A DNA stretch of 64,000 nt from positions 53,248,473 through 53,312,472 of the forward strand of contig CM067592.1 of the NCBI GenBank assembly GCA_034336665.1. The letters are read 5' to 3'. The position numbers were made by a program, and so were the translations under genes. The notes below the pieces were generated by a model. The model was not told the DNA's origin. It searched no databases and worked only from the letters and a program-made list of their open reading frames with translations. The stretch comes from Luscinia megarhynchos. Lineage: Eukaryota; Chordata; Aves; Passeriformes; Turdidae. Shown here in pieces: positions 1 to 13,448 of this stretch (position 1 is the stretch's first letter; each line of letters begins with the position of its first letter).

Positions 1-3000
1 GAGCATAAAATTACTTTTTAAAAAAGGCATTGACTAAATAGGACTTATCAAAACATCAGTGTGTTATCAACACCACCTCTTTCCAAATCCAAAATACAGC
101 ACTGTGACAACTACAGAGAAGAAATTAAGTCTACCCTAGCTGAAACCAAGACACCTGTAAATGTATAGTATAAAGTGAAAGGCAAAAAGAGAAGTTTCCT
201 GAAAGCAAAAAGAGAAGTTTGAGACATTGACAAAGCTGAATGCACTGAAGTTCCAGATGGGCCAGGATTTCTGAAACTGCATGCAGATAGATTTTTGAAA
301 TGTCAAACGAAATCACATATTTTGATGTCAGCAAGTGAAAATAGTCTTGAAATTACCAGTCTACCTGCAACTAAGTTTTTTATAAGTCTAAGTTATTTGC
401 TTTAACTAAGTCTCAAAAGGAAAGTAAGTATCTGTCTTAGGCAATTACATTTTGAAAACTGACAACTTACTTACAAAGAAAAGTTGCTAAAATATTCGGG
501 GTATTGAAAATCATGGGGTTTGAAAGACCACAGGAAGAGTAATTAAACCATAAAACTAATCATATTGCACCATGGACTTGGACTAAACTGTGGAGGCTGT
601 AAGCAACTACAGTTTTAACCAACTATCTAAAACTATTTTCTTTTACAAAGAGGAAATGAAATTATTAAATCTATATTATTAAATCAGTGCTGGGTGTCTC
701 TCTTTTTTCTTCAAAGTAACTGTTATATCACCCCCTCCCACTGACTGTGTTGAAACTTCTAACAAGTTTTTTACCTTGCTATGCTGTATGCTGAGATATT
801 TTGAGAAGTCAGAACAACGTCTATGTATTTATGATGTTTGAGAGAGATTTAATAGCATGTTGATGCTCTGTCTTTTGTCCAGTTCACTCTCACTTAATGG
901 TTACTCACAATTGAAGGTAATACGTGCCAGCAAGACAATGGAGATATAATACCAAGATTTCTTACTTAGTTCAGATTTCCTACATTTTTACAGATTAGAG
1001 AAGTCCCCAAGCTCATAAACAAGGTTTATTTTCACAGAAAAGCAGTGTTAGGGATGTACACAGAGTGTGTGCGTAGTGTGGTTTCATTCTGCAGATGAAT
1101 GGTCTCTGCATTCCCTCTGCATCTCACACTATATCCCTGGTTACTAATTAATTGTTAAAGGTGTTACCAAAATTTTGGTTTTATAGAGAAAGAAACTCTA
1201 GTAAATATAGAGAGTTAAACTTGGTGAGAACACAAAAAGATTTTCTTGCATTTGATCTTCATAGTACAACTAAATTAATACAGCTGAGATTAATGAGACA
1301 ATTATTTTTGGCAGGATAGCAAGTTTGTTTGACTCATGTTTCTTTTATATATAAGCAAAAAAATTACTAGTATTTCTACCACAGATTTTTTTTTCTACTG
1401 CGATCTATCCCCAGTGAATTAATATTTGAGATTTTCAAGTAAATTCTTGGTGCTGTTTTACCCACATCCTCCTGGTCCTCCAAGTCACATCTCCTGAAAG
1501 AGGCCAGGTAAGGCAGCAGCTCAACCTGCAGGTTTCACATGTGCTGCAGGTTCACTAAGGGGCTGCTGTTGCCTGCTTTTCCCTTGCTAAGGTGACCTTA
1601 CCCCAAACATTGCCCTGCAAACCTGTAAAAACCTACTAATGCTGACTTTCTGGAAGGCAGTGTGACATCCAGTGAACGATAACACTGGAGCTGAGAAATA
1701 GAAAGCATCTTGCAGGGAGCTGAAAATAACTGTGATGTCAGGCAAAGGCATTACTGGATCCACCTTTGTAAATTTACATTTACTGAAGACCTAAAACTGG
1801 AGCTGAAACATCCGTTTCAACTGGATAGGATGTTCCTACTCTTGACATTAAAAACTGTGTATCAGACCAGTCTGGGAAGAAGTAAGAGACCCAGCAGGAT
1901 GGTTTTCAAAGCTTTAGTTATTAGAGTTAGTTAAACGTGTTGACATTCCTGCTAGGAAAATACTATCAAATAATTTAATAGGGGAAAACAACAGTTAATA
2001 AAAGTGCAATTAGTCTGGGTATGGTTTCATGAAATGCCAGGCAGTTTAATAAGAGGACAGCAAATGTCACAAAGTGGTGATGAATGTCATGATGGCATTT
2101 TCTCAGGCTAGAATTATTTGTGTTTGCTCTCCTCAATTCTGCATAGCACGTACAGTATGCAACAAATAATTGGAAGAGAAAAATATGGGGAAAATTTGCT
2201 GAGACCCAAAAGTAGCACCCTGCATTTGATATGCTTCATGGACAAGAAAATGAAAGTCACATAATCTGCCACATAAGAATATCAGAAATAATTAATCATC
2301 AGTCTCTAAATCTCTAACTAGAAGTTACTTGTCAGTTGTGGACAATTCCAGTGCATCTTTGTATATATTTTATTATTATTGTTTTATTTCTTTTTTTAAA
2401 CTTAAGTAGAAGTGAAAGCATCCAAGCAAATCTGTCAGCAAATTATCTCAGTGCCTAAACAACTTCAAGCAAAACTCCTTATCCTTGAATTATGCTCACT
2501 TTTCTGCCAATTATATTTAGAGAGAAAAAAGTAGGCAATTTCTCCATGCAAAAGTTACCCAGTGATTCTATCATTTCAAGGCATTGTCAAGCAAGCTAAA
2601 AAGTCATGAAATGCATTAGGTTTATCAAATATTAGCATTGTGTTTGATAATTAAATATTTGGGAAAGAAAGCAAATACAAGGTAGAAAAATGTCCCTTTA
2701 TTAGGTCATTTTCAACACATTGAAAGGTATGAAACTGACAGCTCTTTGTCTTTAAAAAGGCGCAGATTTCAACTATCTTATCAGGCAAGGCTAAGGATAT
2801 ATAATTTCAAATAAAAGCCTTTCAGTAGTCTGAGAAATCCTTTTACCCAAAACTATTTTTTTTCTACTTTGTGTACAGAAGTGGATCAGTTTGTCAAATT
2901 CTCTGCAGAAATCTTTTTAGTTGCCACAGAAAGTGTATTTGCTGCAGACTTACTTGACTTCTCATTTATGAGCAAAAAATTTACTTTGTCAAATTTTGTT

Positions 3001-6000
3001 CTTCAAAAAGGTCTTTTAGTTGAGTTAAATGTCTGTTTTGTGCAAAAGAATGACCACATATCAGCTTGGAGTGATTGCACGGTAGTTACTTAGCCTGGCA
3101 AATGGCAGCAAAATGTCAGCTGAAATGAAAGACACACAGCCCTGGGCTTATCACAGAAAGTGCAGATGATTCATGTAGCATCGTAAATAAATAACACAAG
3201 TTTTGTGTTAAGGTAGGCTTAATAGTAGAGGTTCTCTTTTCACCACCAGCTCATTTCAAAGCACCATAATAGAAGCTTTACTTGGTGACAGTGACATGCA
3301 GCAAGATAAGGTATCCTGTCTTTAATGCTCATATTTCAAGGTCACAGAGTGTTACATTCCAAGTGAGCATGCAGAAACTCAATCAGACAGGACCTGCATT
3401 AATGGATCATCAAAATATTGATAGTAGATTCTCTTCCCTGCCTGCAGGGAATGTTTAGCCTGGCTAGCAATTATGCAGGGTAGGACTAGGGGTGTGGGTT
3501 TGGAGACGTGTCAATCATGATTTTTCTACATTTGTCATAAAAATTAGCAGCAATGATTAGGCAATGAAGCTTGAATCCAGGATTTTTAGGTAGTCAAAGC
3601 TCTTACTGACTGATCTCAGTGATCAAGTCTGTGAACTTACACTGCACAGCCAATGAATAAAACATTTTCTGTTCCTACAAGGGTGTGAGATAAACATCCA
3701 CTTCCATTGCTAAAAATCTCTGTGGTTTTTGCCTAACAGGTATGAACTTCAGATCCCCTTGTTTTCTTTTTTCTAAATTTGTTACTGAGCCTGAGGTTTT
3801 AATCCTCAGCATATGTTGGTAGCTCAGGAGGACAAACTGGTCCAAAGAGAACGCAGTGAAGAATACTGAGAGAAACAAAAGCACATGTTGATAAAAACCC
3901 TATGAGAAGCACCAGAACATAATTTTTTTCTTATTAGTTTATGGTCATCATTGTCCAAGTCTAACATTTTTCTAAAAGCAGGTTTTAATTGGTTGGCTTA
4001 ACTCAACCAGTTCTGAGTGATGATCAGACTGTTTACTACAGGGCAGCTGCCAGTACTTAATATTTAGGGTGTGGTATGCTCAGGTGAGAGAATGCAACAG
4101 ATACAGACAGAATTTTCTTTTGCATTTCAGGTATTTGTGCAATTTATCCTTACAGAAAACACTGTTTTGCATGAGAGTATTTAAATAATATTTACTGTCC
4201 GTTCAGATTTTGTATTCTCTGAAAATTCTTACAGTAAGTCAGTGCTTCTAACACAGGCACTTCTATTCAGCAATTACAAGCATTTTTACTTTATCAATGG
4301 TCGCACTATGTTGGGGAAAAGATGTTAAGAAGAATGTGGTTTTGGTAAAAATTAATTAACCTTAAACTCTATTATTTCTGTTAATCTCAGCATTACCAAA
4401 ATCTGCAGGTTCATTAGAGGCACTTGGTCACCAAATGTTAAATGTTTTTCCCTACTTTGCACAGTTTGTGTAACCTTGTCATCCTTCAGATAGGTAGTTT
4501 GGAATGCTGGATTCTGTCCATTTTCAAGGTTTCTAAACAGAAGAGCAACAAGCTGTCTCCAGGCAGTAATTTCCTCTCAGGCTTCCAGAAATATCTCTGT
4601 TATAGACTATGAGACTTCAGAAACTTTATTCTGTGACACAGAAGGTTGTGGTAAGCCACCTTTTTTTCACTGACATAAAAGACTTGAATACCTTCTAAAT
4701 TTAAACCAATAAAACAGGTTTAACTATGTAAAATTTCTAAAATGCCAGATGAAGTACCCAGATGATTTTCTGCAAGGCCATCTGTCTTAACTGAAGTTTT
4801 CCTTCCTTTGCTCATAAAATCATAACTCCCATCAGCAATAAAACATCTTCAAAAACCAATTACTTTTTCAGTTAGGATGATGTCACAAACTAACTCTTCT
4901 TTCCATAGTGTTTGTCCAACAGTAATCTCTTTTCATTCTATCATGATAGTGGATAAGGCATTGGGATATTAAACTTCAAAATTTATCATTATATTCTATA
5001 TTCTAGTAGTAGGACCTTATGAAGACTTAATTATATATGTCTCTGTCTCAAATTTACGAGTTGTCAACTGCCTTGCATCAGAAACCTAAATTTTCCCTAG
5101 AACTTTTTATCCCTAAAAATTGATACTGAACTGCTATGCTGAAATTATGTCTATTTTAAAATCTTCCATCATAGACTTATTGATTGTTTTGTAGATATCT
5201 TAAAAATCTGATCTGATGTTAAATTAGAAACCAGCAGATGAACAACAGGGCCTTGTCATCTGACTTCAGACCTGCTTGCCTGATGTGGAAAACAAATTCC
5301 ACCAGATGGAAGGCACTCAAGAAAATTGTGGACATTTAGGAATACAATTACAGCTGAAATGAGAAAGTTCTGTTTTGTTTTTTAATCTCTAGAATTAAAG
5401 AATGAAACGGTCATGACTTCTGGGACAGAGCTATCTAAAGAAAAATCTTGAGGTCTGTAACAATATCCTTTCCTGAGGGAAAAAAAGACTGAGTGAATGA
5501 AAACAGGAGTAAATTGACAGCAGAGACATCTGGAGAAAGGGAATTTAAGAACAGAACTGTAATCACAGCTGGACTGCAAGGGAAATCAGTCCTGAAAGAA
5601 AGATCTTATAATAAATGCTGTAGGAAGATAATAGAAGCATATAGGGTAAGGATGGAAAAGCCATCTTAAAGCAGTCACTCTCCACACTTAAAAGTAGAAA
5701 ACAGAAGTGACTTGCCATGGAAAGCTTGTGATTGGAGACTATCTCAGCAAAGTCTTAGTGCCTTTCACTAGCTTCACTCAAAGTTGATGACACCATAGAA
5801 CTGAAATCAAACCAGGAGCTATAATCAGTTCTGTATTGTTTTAAAGAGGAGTTGCTTGAATAATTTGGGTGCAGTGTCAGGTTAGACTATATTTGGTGAA
5901 ATGCTCTGAAAAGTCTTTGAAATTTCCCTTCGTCTCTCTTTTCTGCACCATATAAATCATATCAATAAAATATAAAGAGGACTGTAATTTCTTTCATTAT

Positions 6001-6639
6001 TTGTCTGTCAAAAATTTCTCTCCTCTCCTATTCCAAAATAAACACCACTTTATAGACTATCCAAAAGGCTTTCCTAATGTCATAAAAATCATAACATTTT
6101 CCAGAAGCAAGAACTTTGTAAAATGTGGATCTAGTCATTAGTTGGCATAAATTCTTGCAGCTTTTCTGACTTCAATAACGATAGTTTATGTGTACAGAAA
6201 ATGCTTTGTTATAAACAAAGCAATATGAAAACTGATGAATAATTAGAGAAACCTTAGTCAAGTGGGCCAATGGCCATATAATACCATACAAGTTAGGGTT
6301 AGCACTTCTTCCTTGAGTTTGTTCAGCTGGTCCCTGAAGGAAAGGGTAACCTAGGTTCTTGTTACTAGATCCTTTGGGGTAGATTAGGCTGAAACAACAC
6401 TGAATGATTGGAGTTTATAAACACATATATGTAGGATTTATTTTTTAAAAAAATAAAGTTGCTATAGTAATATAACAATATGAAGGTATAAAAATTTCCC
6501 TTTGGAAAATGCATTAGGAAAAAGAAAGAAAGAATGAGAGTGAAAAATATCACCACCCATGGATCCCACAATGAGACTTGATAGTTGTGAAATGAGGGTC
6601 AGAGTCACTATGCACTTTCCTGAGTGATGACTGAAGTCA
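1..6639. other. Single-copy AT-rich non-coding DNA
   Basis: I see no recognisable gene or mobile element in this stretch. Open frames are short and look like chance. The one feature that stands out is a good splice-acceptor-like site ending at 2878 (a pyrimidine run followed by ACAG), followed by an open frame of about 70 codons that stops at 3093. No convincing donor site follows, so I do not call an exon. There are short A or T runs only. Confidence 0.55.
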
Positions 6640-7150
6640 TGATCCATTGGGGCTGAAGGACACCCACAAAACAGAAAGAGCAGTGGGATAATATAGGCCC
6701 TGGTTTAAGTGGGCATGCCCAGGTACTTCTGCTGAGGGAGAGCTTTCAGTCTTTGCTGGAAGGCCCCAGAAATGAGTCTGGGGGCGATTCAGGGTTTTTC
6801 ATGGTTTATGACTCCTTCTAAGGCACGACTGCTGCCTCTCACCTCAGCATAGTGGAGCCAGCTCTGCTCCCTCAGAAGGGATGAAAACCCCCGGGGCTAC
6901 TTGTGAGTGTCCCAAGAGAATGGGACCTTCCACAAGGCAAGGTGTGTAAGGGATGACAATTGATAACAACCTTCTTGTATCCTCTGGTAGTGGATGTTCA
7001 CGACCTCTGTCTTATGGGGATTGCCACCACACACTCAAAAACTCACCTCCTCCTCCTGGGGGCAGGGGGAGGGTTAAACCTGACCTCAGCAAAGCACCCT
7101 TCCCCCCACTCATGGACGATTGTTTTGAGTCATTAACTGTTAACATTATT
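6640..7150. repeat. GC-richer block, possible decayed LTR or other old repeat
   Basis: This block is visibly richer in G and C than its flanks. It contains C-runs and G-runs (near 6888-6893, 7045-7075 and 7100-7106) and many CCT/GGG words, and it returns sharply to AT-rich DNA on both sides. That pattern is typical of an inserted LTR or an old unclassified repeat. I cannot find matching TG/CA ends with a target duplication, nor a CR1 3' end. It could also be an old regulatory element. The identification is a guess from composition. Confidence 0.22.
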
Positions 7151-10100
7151 TCAGTCTCTCATAAAAGTGTTGGTTAAGATACTTAAATTTATGGATTATT
7201 AAAAGTTTCATCTTTGGAATTTACATGGGAAAAATATTGCAATGAAATTATAGATGATGTCATGAATGCTCAAGATATTAGAGACTACAGGTGAGAAATT
7301 TTTAGCTTCCCTACATTCCCTTCAAAATATGCACCTTAATCCTATAGACACAATATTCTTAGGTTTTTGTCACAGTTCAAAGAGCTAAGAAAGATGAAAT
7401 CCAATGGGTTTATCTTGGTAGACAATTTACACATATCTTTCTGCTTTCCATATTCTTATAAAATGGATGTCATTGCTCTTGACATTCTTAATTGCAACAG
7501 GCTTTTATGGCACTGCATATAACTACCATAAAATTCTTTAAAAATTTTTGAGATTCTTAAGGAGAAGATCTTCAAAGCTAACAAAAAGTCTGTCCAAATT
7601 CTGTAATCCACTTCAGTTCATTGTTCACAGTTTTAAGTATTATATATGTAAAGGTTAAGTCTTAACCCTATCTCCACACTTTTTTTCAGATCCTACTGCT
7701 TTACGTTTGTGTCCCAATGCTTTGATCTTTCACCTCAATCCTTTCACGAGAGATATGGTAGTCAGCAAACATCATCCCTGCAATAACAAGAGATTAAAAT
7801 ACATAATTAAATGAAGAAAAATTTGTTATGCATGCTTTTTTATAAGCCATGATAAAGTATTTCAGTCCTACTTCTACTCCTAATGCAGGAAATAGGCATT
7901 TAGTGGCAGTCATGTTTATCTGTATCAGATGGGAAACAATGAAACTTAAAAAACTTGTAAATAGCCTGGAGCTGGAATTTAATCTGAATGGCTGCTTTGC
8001 CAACAAGCTTAATGAATAAAATATTCTCAAGCCCAACGTCAAGTACATGAGCAGAGAAAAAAAATTTGTAGTGGAGTTCTTGCCACCCAAACTTACTCTA
8101 AATTGTAAACTTAGCAATTACAATCCACAGTTCTGAAATCGTGGTACAAATTTGTCTGCTTTTTGCTAGAGAGATAAAAAATAATTGTAGGGTTTTTTTA
8201 AAAAAATGAAAGAATTTAAAAAATATTGACCTGAGGGATTATACAGAAATAGGAAAGGAATGCTCCAAGGTAAAATGTGATTTTTTTTGCCTCAGAATTC
8301 TTATGGTTCGCATTTCTGTTATAATGCTATTACACATGTTTTCTCTTACTGAAATATTACATGTAAGGAAGGAAAGAAGGGACCTTGGGACTTGGACAAT
8401 TTGCCTACATTTAGTTCTAATAGTATAATTAGACAGGAGAATCAGTGACACTGCAGCTAAAAGCTGGAGATGAACTAACCATCCCTTTATCTTCTGTTGC
8501 CATGGACTACATGATGAACTCTACAGTGACCTAAATTTATTACAGAATAGTGCTCGTTGCTGCTGTACTAAGCACTCCATTGCAATTACAGCACATTAAC
8601 CAGAGGAGTGAATCTCTAGGGAAAATGTCTAGTCTTTTAATCAAGCAGTAGAAAAGTCAGAGTGAACAAAAATTACACTGCTGTATATATCTGCAGTCAA
8701 TCTGTAACTGTACATCTAACAGCCGTCTTAATTTTGCCCAGAAAACATTTCTATTATATACAGGGGTCATGACTGTACAGTTCACTCACTTAATCTTTTC
8801 TATACTTCAGTGAATTTTTTCCCATATTATATTCTCAACCTTCCTGAACTTAGTTGGGAATACCAGAGAATTAAAATAACCAGTCTTAGGATTTCACCTT
8901 TTGACTGACCTATTTCAAATTAGAATAATCCTTTTTTTTATTATTTCACTGGAGTATGTCACAAATCTGAAGATGTGGGGAAAGCACACTGTGAGCTGAG
9001 CACTTGAAGACAGGAACAATTTTCTTGAAAACAGCTTTTAACATTTAATGGAATCTGTAAAGCTCACTTTACAAATATTCTGAAATTGGGTAAGTCATTC
9101 ATTTGTTCTAATGGATAAGACGAAAGCTTTTGTAAACAGAGTGTTTCAAAACATTACTAATGAGTTTTCAAAAAAGAAACTGTCATTTCAGTAGCAATAG
9201 CTGAATGTGCTGAAGTTTAAAAAAAGACTAATTTGAATTGCAGAAAAAAAATAGGTCATGAAATTTAAGGTATATCTTAAACTCTGACTATGGGCTGAGT
9301 AGAGAACGAAGATCTCAAGCTCTTTTTATTTCTATTCAAATGAACAAAAGAATTCCTAATGCTTTCAGGGAAGGCAGGAGCAGGCACAGAGGAGATTCAC
9401 CTGACCCAACCTTAAATACTCATCTGAGACTGCAAAGCCCAGAATTTCACTCACTCTGGGCTACCTGTAATATAGCAGAGGGCTGGTCACCTCCGAAGTT
9501 CTAGTCAGTACTCTGCAGCTCTGAATCACCCTCTGAATGAACCTACAAATTATCTTTTTCTTGAATAAGATAGTAATTAAGGGGAATTAGGATCCTAACT
9601 TGGATATATAATGTTAGATGTCTGAAAAGGACTGATGCAAATTTTCCCCATGCTCAGTGAAAAGAAGGGAAATCTAAATAATGAGTATCTCTCACAGCAA
9701 CATAAGAATATAATTTTGAAAACCCAGCTGTAAATCATGTTTCTTGGTCGCCCATCTGGGTAAGGATTTGCAGTGCTGCAAAATCAAAGGGCTCATTCTT
9801 GTTTTTCTCATTCTCCTCTTTTACATGAGAACATGCTATAAGCACAGTAGTAAAACAATCTGCATGCAGAACAAGATGATTTACCTCCCAACATCTTTCT
9901 TAGGTTTTTTCATTGTGAATTTAGAATCATCCAGGGAAAGTCCAAGTCACATACCTTTGTAACTCCAGTAAATAACTGACTTACATTTTCTGAAGGAGCT
10001 CAATTCCACAAGACTAAGAGAATTATATTTGTGACTACAATGCCTTTTATGAACTGTCAGTTCTGTTGATAAAATAAAAATTAAGAATGAGATACTGTAC

Positions 10101-12041
10101 ACTTGTGCCATTCATTTATGCTTCTCTCCATTAATCTATTCCTACGATGGCTGCTAAAAGCCTTATCATAATATTTCACTGTAAGCACTTTATGGTACAT
10201 CCTGTGAAATATATGGGTCACTGAAACAGCTTCTAAAAGGTGGAAAAATATATGCCGCATGTATTATAGTGTATTGTAGACATTAAAGGCTCATCTCTTC
10301 ACAATCTATTTCTTTCCATTAGTGTATCAAGCCCTAAGCAGAGAGAACTAGGAGGGCATGTCAGAAATACCTATGAAAAATGCAGAGGGAATTGTACCCA
10401 TACCTGAAGATTGAATAATGTGCAAGAAATATTTAACAGAGAGAACAGATAACACTCTTTGAGATGTACTGTATCTGAACTGTCTACATTTTCAGAGCAC
10501 CTTAAAAAATGCTGTCTATCTCAGATATTTTTAAGGTGTAGCTGCTATGTTGTATGACATTACGCTTCCCAACACATTCTTCCTATCTGTGTGGAATAAG
10601 AATTGTGGAGAGCTTGAGGAAATCAGCCAGAAGTAAGCATGCAATACTGTTGTCAGAAGCTCAAAGAAAGATTGGATAACTGGAAGAGAGCGAGATGCGA
10701 AACATTCCCTGGAGTGTGAGAAGAGTTTTAGAGAAAGAAATCTGGGTTGTTTGGAGGCAGAGCTTAAAAAAAATAAACTTAGCTAACAGATGCAAACAAG
10801 TGACGACAAAGGGGAACAAATGGAAGTTTACTGAAAGTAAAGAGTCACAAATGACATTTTGTCACAGTAGAAATTAAGAAAATGGAATGAGTCTTTAGGA
10901 AGAGATTGACAAGTGCAGCTGTCTCTGCAAATAGCTTTAGAAGTCAGAGGTTAAAGTCAACACGCTAATTTAACAACAGCACTCACATAGCACTTGGCAC
11001 ATTTGGATAATTTTCCCTCTTTGAAGGGAGTCACAATTACATTTTCAATCTCACTGAAGGTTTGTGAGGTAGAATAATACAATTCCATTGGATAAATGGT
11101 TGCAACACAGCATAAAACAGAACAATAATTTTCTCCGCTAATTCATTTATCTCCAAACATCACCTAGACTTCTTAACATCGTGTAATAAATTTAACATTT
11201 CTCCATAGAACTGTATTTGTAGGAGCAGTCAAAATTAAAAATAAGGACTAAAGCAGATGTCTCCTTCTTGATACATTTAGCATTTTCAGCTTTAATAATA
11301 TAGAAAACCTTAAAGTGAAAAAAGGAAACATGAAAACATTTAAGCCTGTAAAAAGTACCTGCTTCATGGTTGTGGAACTAAACATATATGTACACTTATG
11401 TGTAAGTGCATTCAACAACATAGACGATTTTTTTTCTGGTACACTTTACAAATCCTTACTTATAACTGAAAGCTACTTTACTCTTCAGAGAAAAGCTTCA
11501 GAGATTTCAGAGGAGCTGAGCTTGCTGGTTTAACTACATTCAACATCTCAAAATGATTATAATGATGACTACACTCTAGTTGCTTGATGGGAACATTTGG
11601 CAGTATAGTAATTCCCCTGCTGTTATTATTTGATGTGCTTTCATGATTATTTGTATGAGGACAAAGCACTATAAAAGGCTTAGACATAAGCAGGCACCTA
11701 CATCAGCCCACACAGAAAAAAGTTTCTTAAGATGCCAGTAAAAGAAAGGGAATATATAAAGGCTTATACAGCTTCTCAGTCTAATTTATTTTTTTCTGCT
11801 TTTATTATGACATATAAAAGAACAATCTCGGGTGAGATGGAAGCCAATGTATACAAAATAATTGTGGTTTTGGCACTCATTTTCAAGCACTGATAAAGGT
11901 TTTGTAATTGCTTTGATGCTACAATTATATTTCAGAGCTGTATTGCATGTATCAGTAAGAAGGATTTGTTCTGTGGGTTCCTTTTCTCCATCTTCCCATT
12001 TATAATCATTCTCATTATTCTGGCTCAAGGAAATTAGATCA
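7151..12041. other. Single-copy AT-rich non-coding DNA
   Basis: I see no gene, no CR1 end and no LTR here. Frames are short. Several T or A homopolymers of 7-9 bases occur, for example near 8191-8197 and 8281-8288. An open frame of 177 codons on the minus strand reaches into this stretch from the adjacent CR1 (12319 down to 11786). It is explained by the CR1 3' end and is not a gene of its own. Confidence 0.55.
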
Positions 12042-12448
12042 TCTCCATCACAGAATCCCACCACAAGGCCACCTAGTCCAACCTTGCCCAGATAAGTCCC
12101 GTAGAGTATATTACTCATAAATATGTCCAGACAGATTTTGAAAAGCTCCAGACAAGGCAACTTCACAACCCCTCTGGACAATTTGTTCCAGTACTCAGTC
12201 ATCCAATAAAGCAGCTCTTCCTCGTGCTCAGGTGGAGCTTCCTGTGCTCCATGTACTGTCCATTGTCTTTGGTGATGCTCAGCATCACCGCAGAGAGCTT
12301 GGCTCCATCCTGCTGCCACTCTGCCTTCAGATACTTGGATAAAATCATCTCTACTCCAGGCTAAACAGCCTGGCTCCCTCAGCCTTTCCTCATAAACAAA
12401 GAGCTCCAGTCTCCCTCCACTGGACCCACTCCAGGAGCTCCTGGTCTT

Positions 12449-12652
12449 CTACTGAAGAGCCCTGTACTGGACACAGCACTCCAGGTGAGACCTCACCATG
12501 GCCAAATAGAGGAGCAGGATCACATCCTCCAACCTGCTGGCAATGCTCTTCCAGACGCAGCCCAGGATATCATCAGCCTTCTTGGCCCCCAGGGCACACT
12601 GCTGGCTCATGGGGAGCTTGCTGTCCCCCAGGACCCCCAGCTCCTTCTCCAC
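12449..12652 (-). pseudogene. CR1 ORF2 C-terminal domain, broken
   Basis: The minus-strand frame reads MEKELGVLGDSKLPMSQQC and continues with ALGAKKADDILGC, then VILLLYLAMVRSHLECCVQ. This matches the well-known C-terminal end of avian CR1 ORF2, normally close to EKDLGVLVD, SQQCALAAKKAN-ILGC and LVRPHLEYCVQFW. It ends in a stop just before the 3' untranslated tail. It follows the reverse-transcriptase core on the same strand but in a shifted frame, so the ORF2 is non-functional. Confidence 0.88.
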
Positions 12653-12745
12653 AGAGCTGCTTTCCAGCAGGTCATCCCAGCCTGTGCTGGTGCCTGGGGT
12701 TGTTGCTCCCCTCGTGCAGGACCCTGTATTTGCCTTTGCTGAATT

Positions 12746-12940
12746 TCAGGATGTTCCTCTCTGCCCATCTCTCCAGCCTGTTGAGGTCCTTCTAAAGGGC
12801 AGCACATTCCTCTGGGGTATCAGCCACTCCTCCCAGCTGTGTGTTGGCACTGAAATTGCTGAGGAAGCCTCTGCCCCTTCATCCAAGCCATTGATGGGTA
12901 AGTTAAACAAGAATGGGCCCAGTATCAACCCTTGGGGCAC
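12746..12940 (-). pseudogene. CR1 ORF2 reverse-transcriptase core, broken
   Basis: The minus-strand frame begins MPQGLILGPFLFNLPINGLD. This is the conserved PQG-x-LGP-x-LFN block, followed by IN-x-LD, of CR1-type reverse transcriptases. After about residue 25 the frame drifts away from CR1 protein, and a neighbouring frame picks up the next recognisable words (RLERWAERNILKFSKGKYRVL, read without a start codon). The piece is therefore a frameshifted remnant. In a working CR1 this region forms part of the polymerase palm and copies the RNA at a nicked target. There is no reason to think it is translated. Confidence 0.85.
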
Positions 12941-13164
12941 CGCAGTAATGACAGGCCTTAATCTAGGCCCTGTTACTGATCAACCCTCTGAGATCCAGCA
13001 TTCAGCCACTCCTCAGTACATCTCACCGTCCATCAGCACAGCCAGGCTGTGCTTCCTGAGCTTACTTACGATGACATCCTGGGAGACTGGGTCAAAAGCC
13101 TAGCTGAGATCCATGTAGGCAATATCCATAGCACTCCAATTATCCAGGCAGTTGTCCAGTCAGA

Positions 13165-13169
13165 GAAGA
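13165..13169. repeat. Target-site duplication, left copy (GAAGA)
   Basis: The sequence GAAGA directly precedes the TG start of the LTR. It repeats directly after the terminal CA at 13726-13730. Removing the LTR and one copy restores a continuous CR1 sequence. Confidence 0.9.
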
Positions 13170-13264
13170 TGCCCTAGGTTACCATGTAAAGATATGCCCA
13201 AAATATGTATTCTATCACCATCTGGTGAAACCAGGTGGGGCAGTGATTCTTATCTCTGTGGGAA

Positions 13265-13286
13265 ATATCCTCTGCTAATGGGTCAT
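13265..13286 (+). repeat. Internal LTR module, first copy
   Basis: This 22-bp word in the U3 part of the LTR recurs at 13343-13364 with two C/T differences, 78 bp downstream. Both copies follow a TATCTCT word. Repeats in U3 often carry transcription-factor sites, but no function is shown here. Confidence 0.75.
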
Positions 13287-13342
13287 CTGTTAAAACCAGA
13301 ACTTCTTTATCTCTCCCACTACCCAACCCTTCCTTCACGGAG

Positions 13343-13364
13343 ATATCTTCTGTTAATGGGTCAT
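13343..13364 (+). repeat. Internal LTR module, second copy
   Basis: This is the second copy of the 22-bp U3 module, with two transitions relative to 13265-13286. Confidence 0.75.
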
Positions 13365-13448
13365 TGATCCCACTGCATGACTGATAAAATTACATCATAC
13401 CATTGGGAGATGCTCCACCCAGGGGGAGGAGCCAAGCCTTTCCTGCCT

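Larger units (their letters stand above)
12042..13169 (-). mobile_element. CR1 LINE, 3' part (segment 1 of one interrupted copy)
   Basis: CR1 is the dominant non-LTR retrotransposon of birds. Read on the minus strand, this segment carries the 3' half of its ORF2 (reverse transcriptase) and its 3' untranslated tail. The tail ends at about 12042 with the typical run that appears on the plus strand as CACAGAATCC followed by CTAGTCCAACC. Reverse-transcriptase words are readable: a degraded DLSxAFD-like stretch near 13080-13110, then PQGLILGPFLFNL with INGLDE, then VLGDSKLPMSQQCALGAKKA near the C-terminus. Stops and frameshifts break the frame, so the copy is dead. The same copy resumes at 13726 beyond an inserted solo LTR. 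Confidence 0.93.

Noticed and set aside
12543..13103. 186-codon plus-strand frame
   Set aside because: It is antisense to the CR1 reverse-transcriptase region, and its residues reflect the complementary strand of ORF2.
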